Origin: an uncultured Lachnospiraceae bacterium
Lineage (GTDB): Bacteria; Bacillota_A; Clostridia; Lachnospirales; Lachnospiraceae
Reading direction: 5' to 3'
DNA: 5,501 bases
NCBI GenBank assembly: GCA_910585855.1
Contig: CAJUGZ010000284.1
Location: forward strand, 1-5,501
Part shown: positions 1 through 5,440 of the stretch, one piece after another
Layout: each line of letters opens with the position of its first letter
How positions within the stretch are numbered: position 1 is the first letter of the stretch
Notes under the pieces: generated by a model
Seen by the model: only the letters and a program-made list of their open reading frames with translations
Told to the model about the DNA's origin: nothing
Database searches by the model: none
Position numbers and translations under genes: made by a program

Positions 1-60
1 TGCTTTTTGGAAACCGGAACAGCAGGCTGCCCACCGTTTTCGAATCTGGCGTCCGATTTG
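1..60 (+). repeat. Left arm of a ~60-bp inverted repeat bounding the operon
   Basis: These bases match the reverse complement of the last 61 bases of the window. My hand alignment gives 52 identical columns of 61, with eight substitutions and one single-base gap. Bases 36-55 are identical to the other arm without interruption (20 bp). Similarity stops abruptly after base 60, so the inner boundary is sharp. The outer boundary cannot be judged because the arm starts at the window edge. Within the arm, GGAAAC (9-14) can pair with GTTTTC (36-41), so it may fold into an imperfect hairpin, though its inner stem is weaker than in the right arm. The repeat is seen directly. Whether it is a transposon end or a dispersed intergenic repeat is open. 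Confidence 0.9.
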
Positions 61-76
61 GAAAAACAAAAAATAA

Positions 77-100
77 ACCGTCAAAATTACCGTCAGAATT
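77..100 (+). repeat. Tandem pair of 12-bp units (ACCGTCAAAATT / ACCGTCAGAATT)
   Basis: Two adjacent 12-bp units differ at one position. The second unit overlaps a perfect 12-bp palindrome, TCAGAATTCTGA, at 93-104. A related pair with the same 12-bp period lies at 193-216. The pair is 16 bp inside the left inverted-repeat arm and has no counterpart next to the right arm. Short iterated units beside a terminal repeat can be protein-binding sites, but nothing here shows which protein would bind. Confidence 0.6.
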
Positions 101-192
101 CTGATAATCAAATTCTTTTTTTATTTCTAATTTTTTTTATAAATTCCACAAGAAATGTTTTATTAGTTGAAGTCAAAAAAGTAAGAGTTTAA

Positions 193-216
193 GCCGTCAA
201 ATTTCTGGTCAAATTT
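193..216 (+). repeat. Second tandem pair of related 12-bp units (GCCGTCAAATTT / CTGGTCAAATTT)
   Basis: GTCAAATTT occurs at 196-204 and again at 208-216, giving the same 12-bp period as the pair at 77-100. The first unit shares CCGTCAAA with that pair. The two pairs are separated by about 90 bp of T-rich DNA with no gene. The sequence is AT-rich, so some of the similarity may be chance, but the shared CCGTCA core and identical spacing are notable. Confidence 0.5.
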
Positions 217-240
217 TTTTGAAAATCTTGCTTTATATCG

Positions 241-280
241 AAAAAATATGCTTTTCACAGAGTAGATTACTCTACGAAAA
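241..280 (-). terminator. Rho-independent-like terminator of the transporter operon
   Basis: A dyad at 252-280 lies about 38 nt downstream of the ATPase stop codon. In minus-strand RNA it forms a continuous 13-bp stem with a 3-nt AUC loop: UUUUCGUAGAGUA pairs with UACUCUGUGAAAA, including two adjacent G.U wobbles. On the plus strand those two positions are A.C mismatches, so the hairpin is stronger in the direction of the operon. TTTTTT follows on the minus strand (246-241) after a 5-nt gap (GCATA). The stem is A/U-rich and the T tract is slightly displaced from the stem, so efficiency may be moderate. Confidence 0.65.
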
Positions 281-318
281 TCCGGTAAACATAGATGAAT
301 TTCAGCATCCCCCTCCCA

Positions 319-1788
319 TTACGATGGTATCTCCCCAACAATTCGTCCCTCCCGAATCAAAAGAATCCGATCACAAATCTGATACATCACATCCATATCA
401 TGAGAAATAAACAAATACGACAATCGAAATTCCTCCTTCAACTCAATCAAAAGCTCCAATATCTGAGCCTGTATCGTGACATCCAAAGCAGAAACTGGTT
501 CATCCGCCACAATCAGTTCCGACCCCTGTATCAAAGCCAAAGCAATCCCGATCCGCTGCCTCTGCCCCCCGCTTAGATCCGATGGTCTTCTCTCTAAATA
601 CCCTTTATCTAACCCAACTCTTTCAAGCATCCGAACCACAGCCTCCCGCCTTTTATCCGCCTCCATCTTTCTCTGAATCCGCAAAGGTTCTTCTAAAATC
701 CATCCTATTTTCTTTGCCGGATTTAACGATCCATAAGGATCTTGAAATACCATCTGCGGCTTTACTGTTCCATGCACAATCTGCCCCTCAATCTCTTGAT
801 TCAGCCCTAAAATTGCCTTAGAAAGCGTTGATTTTCCGCATCCGCTCTGCCCGACCAACCCCACTACTTCTCCTCGGTGAATCTGAAAATTTATATCAAA
901 AAGCACCTGTTTTCTATTCTTTCTTCCAAATTTCCCTTCTGTATAAAATACATTTAAATGCGAAACCTGCAAAACCGTGTCGCTTTCTTTTTCTCCCTTC
1001 AAGCAAACACCCTCTCTGGAAGGAATCGACTGAAGCAGCTTTTTTGTATATGCCTCTTTTGGTGCAGAAAAAATTTCTTTTGGCGTGCCGCTCTCTACAA
1101 TCTTTCCCTGATGCATCACCAAAATCCGATCACTAAAATCCTTTACCACATTTAAATTATGGGAAATAAAAAGAATCCCCATCTTTCTTTTTTGATTAAT
1201 CTTTTTTAAAAGACAAAGAATCTGCTCTTGTATCTGTACATCCAATGCCGTAGTCGGCTCATCTGCAATCATAAGTCCCGGATAGCAGATCATCCCCATT
1301 GCAATCATTACCCGCTGCCGCATCCCACCGGAAAGCTGATGCGGATATTTCTTATAAAGACCTTCTGCCTCCTGCAGTCCGACCGCTTCCAATGCTTCCG
1401 TCACCCGTCTTTTTCTCTCCTCTTTCGAAAGAGAATCATGCAAAATAAGCTGCTCTTCAATCTGTTTTCCAATCTGCATAACCGGATTTAAAGAAGTCAT
1501 AGGCTCTTGAAAAATCATTGAAATTTCCTTTCCCATATAGGATCGGCGTTCTGCCAAAGAAAGGGATAACAGATCGACTCCCTTATACCAAATTTTTCCG
1601 CTGCACTCTGCCCTCTCACTCAAAAGCCCAATTACTCCAAGTGCTGTCTGTGTCTTTCCAGAACCAGATTCCCCGATAATTGCAACAATCTCTCCTTCCT
1701 GCATCGAAAAAGAAATTTTATCTACCGCTTTTATTAAAGAACCGTCTTCTTTCTGAAATGTAATTGATAAATCCTCTACTCTTAGCAT
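319..1788 (-). CDS. Tandem-domain ABC importer ATPase (DppD-DppF/GsiA-like fusion)
   Basis: This cytoplasmic ATPase would power the importer, with both nucleotide-binding domains in one 489-residue chain. Domain 1 (about 1-258) shows Walker A GESGSGKT (39-46), Q-loop Gln94, signature LSGGM (152-156), Walker B LMIADE (172-177) and H-loop His210. Domain 2 (about 272-489) shows Walker A GQSGCGKS (313-320), Q-loop Gln349, signature LSGGQ (405-409), Walker B LIVADE (425-430) and His463. All catalytic residues are intact, so both sites should hydrolyse ATP. After domain 1 the usual oligopeptide-ATPase tail (HPYT..LL..IP) survives as EAYTKKLLQSIP (245-256). After domain 2 it is absent and the chain ends at GRIVGEIPS. 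Related fused proteins such as GsiA are longer. The start is supported by GGAG 5 nt upstream. It is the last gene of the operon, only 9 nt after the second permease, and is probably translationally coupled to it. Family assignment is firm; substrate is not. Confidence 0.95.
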   Translation of the reverse strand: MLRVEDLSITFQKEDGSLIKAVDKISFSMQEGEIVAIIGESGSGKTQTALGVIGLLSERAECSGKIWYKGVDLLSLSLAERRSYMGKEISMIFQEPMTSLNPVMQIGKQIEEQLILHDSLSKEERKRRVTEALEAVGLQEAEGLYKKYPHQLSGGMRQRVMIAMGMICYPGLMIADEPTTALDVQIQEQILCLLKKINQKRKMGILFISHNLNVVKDFSDRILVMHQGKIVESGTPKEIFSAPKEAYTKKLLQSIPSREGVCLKGEKESDTVLQVSHLNVFYTEGKFGRKNRKQVLFDINFQIHRGEVVGLVGQSGCGKSTLSKAILGLNQEIEGQIVHGTVKPQMVFQDPYGSLNPAKKIGWILEEPLRIQRKMEADKRREAVVRMLERVGLDKGYLERRPSDLSGGQRQRIGIALALIQGSELIVADEPVSALDVTIQAQILELLIELKEEFRLSYLFISHDMDVMYQICDRILLIREGRIVGEIPS

Positions 1789-1800
1789 CCTCTCTCCCTA
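1789..1800 (-). promoter_or_regulatory. Ribosome binding site of the ATPase gene, overlapping the upstream stop region
   Basis: The minus strand reads TAGGGAGAGAGGATG: the second permease's stop codon TAG (1800-1798) runs directly into a GGGAG-type Shine-Dalgarno sequence, followed by the ATPase ATG. This layout fixes the ATPase start and suggests that ribosomes finishing the permease re-initiate on the ATPase. Confidence 0.7.
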
Positions 1801-2700
1801 TCTTTTTGTAATTCCCTCACTGATAAAACTAAAACCCAAAATTAATAAAATAATTACAATTCCCGGAAAAAGTGCATACCAAGGCGCAGAAAACAAATAT
1901 CCCTGTGCCTCAGAAAGCATCCGTCCAAGGCTGGCATCCGGCGGCTGTACCCCGATTCCAAGATAACTCATTCCTGCTTCTGCAAGTACCGCATTATTAA
2001 AACCGACTGTCAAAGCAGATAAAAGAGCAGGCACACAATTTGGCAAAATATGTACCAGCATAATTCGAAAATCCGATGCTCCCATCAGTCTGGCACTTTT
2101 CACATAATCCAATTCCCGAAGCCGCAAAAACTCCCCACGTACAATTCGGGCATAACTAGGAATAAAGATAATCCCCAATGCCAAAATAATATTGTATTTT
2201 CCGCTTCCAAGAACACTAATAAACACCAAAGCAAGCAATATCCCGGGAAATGCCGCCAGCATATCATTCAAACGCATCAAAACCTCATCCAGCCAGCCTC
2301 CGTAAAATCCAGTCACTGCCCCTAAAATCGTACCAAAAACCGCACCAATTCCGGTAACAGAAAGTGCAATTAAAACTGTCATTCCCATCCCATGCTGCAC
2401 TCTGGTAAAAATATCCCGTCCAAAATTATCTGTTCCCATCCAGTGTGTAAGACAAGGCGACATAAATTTTTCTTTTCCGTTCATCTGAGCTGCACCATAG
2501 GGAGAAAAAAGAAGCCCAAAAAGCATCATAGAAAATAAAATAAAAACTAAAGCCAATCCTGTCATCAATGTTTGATTCCGTCCAAATAACTGCTGGCCAT
2601 ATAAAAATTTCCTTTTTCTTTCTGCCGAGTTCTTTCTATGCCGTTCCTCTGTCCTAGAGGAGTCTATTCCTCCTGAATACCCTGTCCGGCTGCTTTCCAT
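1798..2700 (-). CDS. DppC/OppC-type ABC importer permease
   Basis: This is the second membrane subunit of the importer, 300 residues, of the binding-protein-dependent permease family. A basic, Ser/Arg/Glu-rich cytoplasmic N-terminus (1-43) precedes the first membrane helix (about 46-66). Family landmarks follow: HWMGTDNFGRDIFTRVQHG (86-104), the EAA cytoplasmic loop that docks on the ATPase, with YVKSARLMGAS (199-209) and HILPNCVPALL (217-227), then EAGMSYLGIGVQPPDASLGRML (241-262) and APWYALFPG (272-280). Further helices lie near 107-131, 149-165, 168-185, 223-240 and 277-294. The end is slightly odd: relatives usually finish with a DGLRDALDPR-like tail, whereas this one stops at SEGITKR. 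The start is the only Met before the first helix with a plausible ribosome site; an in-frame TAA lies about 19 nt upstream. It lies 39 nt after the DppB-type gene and presumably forms a heterodimer with that product. Confidence 0.95.
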   Translation of the reverse strand: MESSRTGYSGGIDSSRTEERHRKNSAERKRKFLYGQQLFGRNQTLMTGLALVFILFSMMLFGLLFSPYGAAQMNGKEKFMSPCLTHWMGTDNFGRDIFTRVQHGMGMTVLIALSVTGIGAVFGTILGAVTGFYGGWLDEVLMRLNDMLAAFPGILLALVFISVLGSGKYNIILALGIIFIPSYARIVRGEFLRLRELDYVKSARLMGASDFRIMLVHILPNCVPALLSALTVGFNNAVLAEAGMSYLGIGVQPPDASLGRMLSEAQGYLFSAPWYALFPGIVIILLILGFSFISEGITKR

Positions 2701-2707
2701 TCTGCCA

Positions 2708-2717
2708 CTTCCCTTCT
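2708..2717 (-). promoter_or_regulatory. Weak ribosome binding site of the DppC-type permease
   Basis: The minus strand reads AGAAGGGAAG, with AAGGG ending about 10 nt before the ATG at 2700. This is a poorer match than the AGGAGG sites of the two upstream genes and the spacing is long, so this subunit may be translated less efficiently. No better-placed alternative start is visible. Confidence 0.45.
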
Positions 2718-2739
2718 TTTACATTTCACTCCCACTTAT

Positions 2740-3681
2740 TTACTCTACCCGAATCCTTGGATCTAGATAGCGATAAAGCACATCTACCACTCCATTCATA
2801 ATTACAACTACAGAAGCAATATAAACCAAAATTGCCTGTACAACTGGATAATCCCGGTTTCCGATAGAAGATACCAAAAGCCTTCCCAAACCGGGCAGAT
2901 TAAAGACCTGTTCTACTACAATACTGCCTGCCATGGTTTCTGCTGCTATCATTCCAAGAATCGTAACAACCGGAATAAAAGCATTTTTTAAAATATGTCC
3001 GTAAAGCACTCTTTTTTCTGTATTTCCTTTGCTATAAGCAGTTCGAACATAATCACTCTCTTCCTGTTCTAAAACAGAATTTCTTAAGAATTTTACTACC
3101 ATAGCCGATTTCGGAACAGCAATCGCCATAGCCGGAGCAATCAGATAAGTCAAAAATCCAATCCGGCTTTCCGTATAACTAATATAATTTCCGGGCGTAA
3201 ACCACTTTAAAATCAATCCAAAAATCAAAATAATCAATACTCCAAGAAAAAAAGACGGAACTGCCATAAAAATCTGATTGACAAGATGCATCCATTTTCC
3301 AATTCGTTTCTTTGCAAACTGCACCTGAAAAACTCCAAGCGGAACAGATAAAACTAAAATCAATAAAAAAGTAATTCCTGCCAAAGCAAATGTAACCGGC
3401 AGTTTATCTTTCAATAACTCTGCTACCGGAATCTGATAATTATAAGAAATTCCAAGATTTCCTCTGCAAAAATCAGCAATCCAGCACAGATAACGCACCA
3501 AAAGCGGTCGATTTAATCCCATCTGCTCCCGCATTGCCTCAATCTGAGCATCGGTAGCATCCATATCCAGCATCATGGCAGCAGGATCTCCCGGAATAAT
3601 CTGAAATACAAGGAAAGCCGCCATTGAAATCAACAACAATGTGAACAAGAGAGTAGCTATTTTTTTTCCTAAATACTTCAT
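2740..3681 (-). CDS. DppB/OppB-type ABC importer permease
   Basis: This is the first membrane subunit of the importer, 313 residues, a normal length for DppB/NikB proteins. The N-terminal helix (about 9-29) runs into the family's PGDPA motif (30-34). MGLNRPLLVRYLCWIADFCRGNLGISY (54-80) matches the conserved extracellular segment. Further helices lie near 97-118, 134-160, 177-197, 236-255 and 279-300. The EAA loop that contacts the ATPase is YVRTAYSKGNTEKRVLYGHILKNAFIPV, residues 211-238. The C-terminus keeps the VEQVFNLPGLGRLL (256-269), RDYPVVQ (276-282) and YLDPRIR (305-311) landmarks, so the protein looks complete. AGGAGG ends 8 nt before the ATG and fixes the start. The gene begins 34 nt after the binding-protein gene. 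Sequence alone does not separate peptide from nickel permeases. Confidence 0.96.
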   Translation of the reverse strand: MKYLGKKIATLLFTLLLISMAAFLVFQIIPGDPAAMMLDMDATDAQIEAMREQMGLNRPLLVRYLCWIADFCRGNLGISYNYQIPVAELLKDKLPVTFALAGITFLLILVLSVPLGVFQVQFAKKRIGKWMHLVNQIFMAVPSFFLGVLIILIFGLILKWFTPGNYISYTESRIGFLTYLIAPAMAIAVPKSAMVVKFLRNSVLEQEESDYVRTAYSKGNTEKRVLYGHILKNAFIPVVTILGMIAAETMAGSIVVEQVFNLPGLGRLLVSSIGNRDYPVVQAILVYIASVVVIMNGVVDVLYRYLDPRIRVE

Positions 3682-3689
3682 GTGACTTT

Positions 3690-3695
3690 CCTCCT
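3690..3695 (-). promoter_or_regulatory. AGGAGG ribosome binding site of the DppB-type permease
   Basis: A perfect AGGAGG lies 8 nt upstream of the ATG at 3681, in the 34-nt gap after the binding-protein stop. There is no hairpin or promoter in that gap, consistent with co-transcription. Confidence 0.8.
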
Positions 3696-3715
3696 AATCA
3701 AAATAAAACTCTTTT

Positions 3716-5329
3716 TTATTTCCGATAATAAACCTTCGACACATCCTGCACATAAACCGGATAAAACGTATATCCTCCAAGTTCTGGATTAAAAGCAATC
3801 AATACTGCTGCGTCCTGAATAAATACAGAAGCTGCCTGTTCTGCTAAAATCTCCTGAAGCCGATGATAATTTTCTACTTTTACAGTATCCTCTATCGCCT
3901 GCAAAGCCTCTTCTAAAACCATATCATATTCCTCATCAGAAAACCCAATAAAATTGCTTTTCACATCACTACCATACCGCTTTAACAACGCCTTTGGTGC
4001 TAAATCTGCGTCCAAGCCAATAATTGTAGACTGAAACTGTCTTCCCCGATAAGCATCACTATACCAACTTGCCCACTCCACCAGTTCAATCTTAGCCGTT
4101 ATACCAATCTGCTTTAACTGTTCTACTATCACCTGTGCTGTATCAATATGAAACTGATAATTAGAAGGTACTGTTATTGTCATCTCAAACCCGTTCGGAT
4201 ATCCTGCCTCTGTCAGCAACGTTTCTGCCTTTTCCAAATCTACTTCATAGTACCCGGACAAATCTTTATAGTACTTTCCAAAAGCAGGAAACATATTGCT
4301 GCCTATCTCTGTTCCATATCCATCTGCAACCATATCCATAATTTCCTGTGCATTTATCGTATAACAAAGCGCCTGCCGTACCCGCACGTCATCAAATGGC
4401 TCTACTGCATTATTTAGAAACAATGCCTGCACCAAATTACTAGTTCCAATCAAAACCTCGAACTGTCCCGACAATTCCCTTGCCTGATCTGAAGTCAAAT
4501 AAGGATAAATATCTATCGATCCTGCCTTTAACTCCATCATAGCAGAATCCGTATTTGCCACAATTCGAAATTCCACCCCATCTAAATAAGGACGCTCTCC
4601 CCAATAATCCTCAAACCGTTCCATTACAAAAGACTGCTGCGGTGCATAAGATACAAACCGAAACGGTCCGCACCCAATCGGTGCAGATGCCTGATTTTCA
4701 TAACCCTCCGGTAAAATCGCTTCCGTCAAATATCCAATCAATTCCGTATCCGCCTCAGAAAGCACCAATTCCACTGTCTTTTCATCCGGTGTATTTATCT
4801 TTTCAATCACAGAATAAGCCGACACAAGAGGTTCAGTCTGACCCTCCAACATGCCGGCACATCTCTTAATCGAATAAATGACATCTTCTATCGTAACCGG
4901 CTCGCCGTTGTGAAATGTTACGCCGTCCCTTAAGGTGAATGTATAAGACATTCCATCCTCTGAAATCTTGTAATCACTGGCAACCGCCGGAATTAATTCC
5001 CCTTCCGAATTTGGTTTCACCAAACCTTCGAAAATGTTAAATAGTACTTCAGATGTTCCTGCCGAACCTGCAAGGTGTGGGTCAAGACTATCCAGATCAT
5101 TCTGGATTCCTACTACTATAGAGCCGCCATAAACCGCCTCTCCTTCTGCCAAAGTTCCCTCTGTCATCTCTGTGTTTATGGTACTCCCCTCCGTGGTGTT
5201 ACTTTCAACAGTTAAATTGGATTCTGACTGAACCGTTTCCTTCTCTGTATTGCCTGCACACCCGCCCAGTGCAATCATCGCTGCCACAGTTACAGCCATT
5301 GCTAGAATTCGTTTCATCTGTCTTCTCAT
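3716..5329 (-). CDS. Lipoprotein substrate-binding protein, SBP_bac_5 (DppA/OppA/NikA) family
   Basis: This protein would capture the ligand on the outer face of the membrane and hand it to the permeases. It has 537 residues, normal for the family. A signal peptide (basic MRRQMKR, then a hydrophobic core to residue 21) ends in the lipobox LGGC with Cys24 as the predicted lipidated residue. A Thr/Ser/Glu-rich tether follows (25-65). Family landmarks: DLDSLDPH (78-85), SYTFTLRDGVTFHNGEP (128-144), IGCGPFRF (218-225, with Cys220 where Thr is usual), EDYWGERPYLDGVEFRI (240-256), DVRVRQALCYTI (314-325), and DLEKAETLLTEAGYPNGFEMTI further on. No frameshift or stop interrupts it. AGGAGG 5 nt before the first Met decides between Met1 and Met5. 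It is the promoter-proximal gene, which fits the usual excess of binding protein over transporter. Substrate is unknown: peptides, glutathione-like compounds, opines and metal chelates are all handled by this family. Confidence 0.96.
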   Translation of the reverse strand: MRRQMKRILAMAVTVAAMIALGGCAGNTEKETVQSESNLTVESNTTEGSTINTEMTEGTLAEGEAVYGGSIVVGIQNDLDSLDPHLAGSAGTSEVLFNIFEGLVKPNSEGELIPAVASDYKISEDGMSYTFTLRDGVTFHNGEPVTIEDVIYSIKRCAGMLEGQTEPLVSAYSVIEKINTPDEKTVELVLSEADTELIGYLTEAILPEGYENQASAPIGCGPFRFVSYAPQQSFVMERFEDYWGERPYLDGVEFRIVANTDSAMMELKAGSIDIYPYLTSDQARELSGQFEVLIGTSNLVQALFLNNAVEPFDDVRVRQALCYTINAQEIMDMVADGYGTEIGSNMFPAFGKYYKDLSGYYEVDLEKAETLLTEAGYPNGFEMTITVPSNYQFHIDTAQVIVEQLKQIGITAKIELVEWASWYSDAYRGRQFQSTIIGLDADLAPKALLKRYGSDVKSNFIGFSDEEYDMVLEEALQAIEDTVKVENYHRLQEILAEQAASVFIQDAAVLIAFNPELGGYTFYPVYVQDVSKVYYRK

Positions 5330-5334
5330 AACTT

Positions 5335-5340
5335 CCTCCT
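5335..5340 (-). promoter_or_regulatory. AGGAGG ribosome binding site of the binding-protein gene
   Basis: A perfect AGGAGG sits 5 nt upstream of the ATG at 5329. It is the strongest site in the operon and selects the first rather than the fifth codon Met as the start. Confidence 0.8.
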
Positions 5341-5380
5341 GAATTCATTTATTTGCTCTCTTTATTCAATTGTTGGCTGT

Positions 5381-5409
5381 ATCATATCATTTTATGTATA
5401 AAAATGCAA
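5381..5409 (-). promoter_or_regulatory. Predicted housekeeping-sigma promoter of the transporter operon
   Basis: The minus strand carries TTGCAT (5409-5404), a 17-bp spacer, and TATGAT (5386-5381). TG is placed one base before the -10 (TGaTATGAT), giving an extended -10 that would compensate for the weak -35 (three of six consensus bases). Transcription would begin near A5374, leaving a 5' leader of about 45 nt with no obvious riboswitch or attenuator. An inverted repeat covers the -35 box. Confidence 0.6.
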
Positions 5410-5433
5410 GTATTTTTTTGCATACAATATACA
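5395..5433. promoter_or_regulatory. Nested inverted repeat over the -35 region, possible operator
   Basis: Two concentric dyads are visible on the plus strand. The inner one is ATGCAA (5404-5409) with TTGCAT (5418-5423), 8 bp apart. The outer one is TGTATA (5395-5400) with TATACA (5428-5433). The inner left half coincides exactly with the -35 box, so a bound dimeric regulator would compete with or contact RNA polymerase. No regulator gene is in the window, and the region is AT-rich, so some symmetry could be chance. Confidence 0.45.
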
Positions 5434-5440
5434 CAATTAT

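Larger units (their letters stand above)
61..240. other. Gene-free AT-rich left flank
   Basis: Between the left repeat arm and the operon terminator there is no credible gene. The only open frame here begins at a TTG inside the repeat arm, has no Shine-Dalgarno sequence, and translates to low-complexity Phe/Leu/Asn-rich residues. There is no tRNA-like or riboswitch-like fold that I can recognise. Apart from the two 12-bp unit pairs and the palindrome at 93-104, the stretch is simple A/T-rich DNA. Confidence 0.6.

Noticed and set aside
7..192. Open frame on the plus strand starting inside the left repeat arm
   Set aside because: It begins at TTG with no Shine-Dalgarno sequence, runs through the repeat and an A/T tract, and gives low-complexity residues with no domain; it is best seen as a by-product of the repeat.
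77..216. Possible CRISPR-like array in the left flank
   Set aside because: The units are 12 bp, occur as only two tandem pairs, and have no regular 30-40 bp spacers or cas genes nearby.
295..1491. Several plus-strand open frames opposite the ATPase gene
   Set aside because: They lie antisense to a gene with all ATPase motifs intact, lack ribosome sites and show no recognisable protein features.
2050..2325. Plus-strand open frame opposite the DppC-type permease
   Set aside because: Antisense shadow of conserved permease sequence; His/Gln/Asn-rich composition reflects the reverse complement of hydrophobic codons.
3682..3715. Possible internal terminator between the binding protein and first permease
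   Set aside because: The gap contains an A/T-rich stretch but no inverted repeat, so read-through is expected.
4148..4869. Plus-strand open frames opposite the binding-protein gene
   Set aside because: Antisense to a full-length, motif-rich gene; no ribosome sites or domain signatures.
5330..5374. Possible riboswitch or T-box in the operon leader
   Set aside because: The leader is only about 45 nt and A-rich, with no stem long enough for a known riboswitch or a terminator/antiterminator pair.
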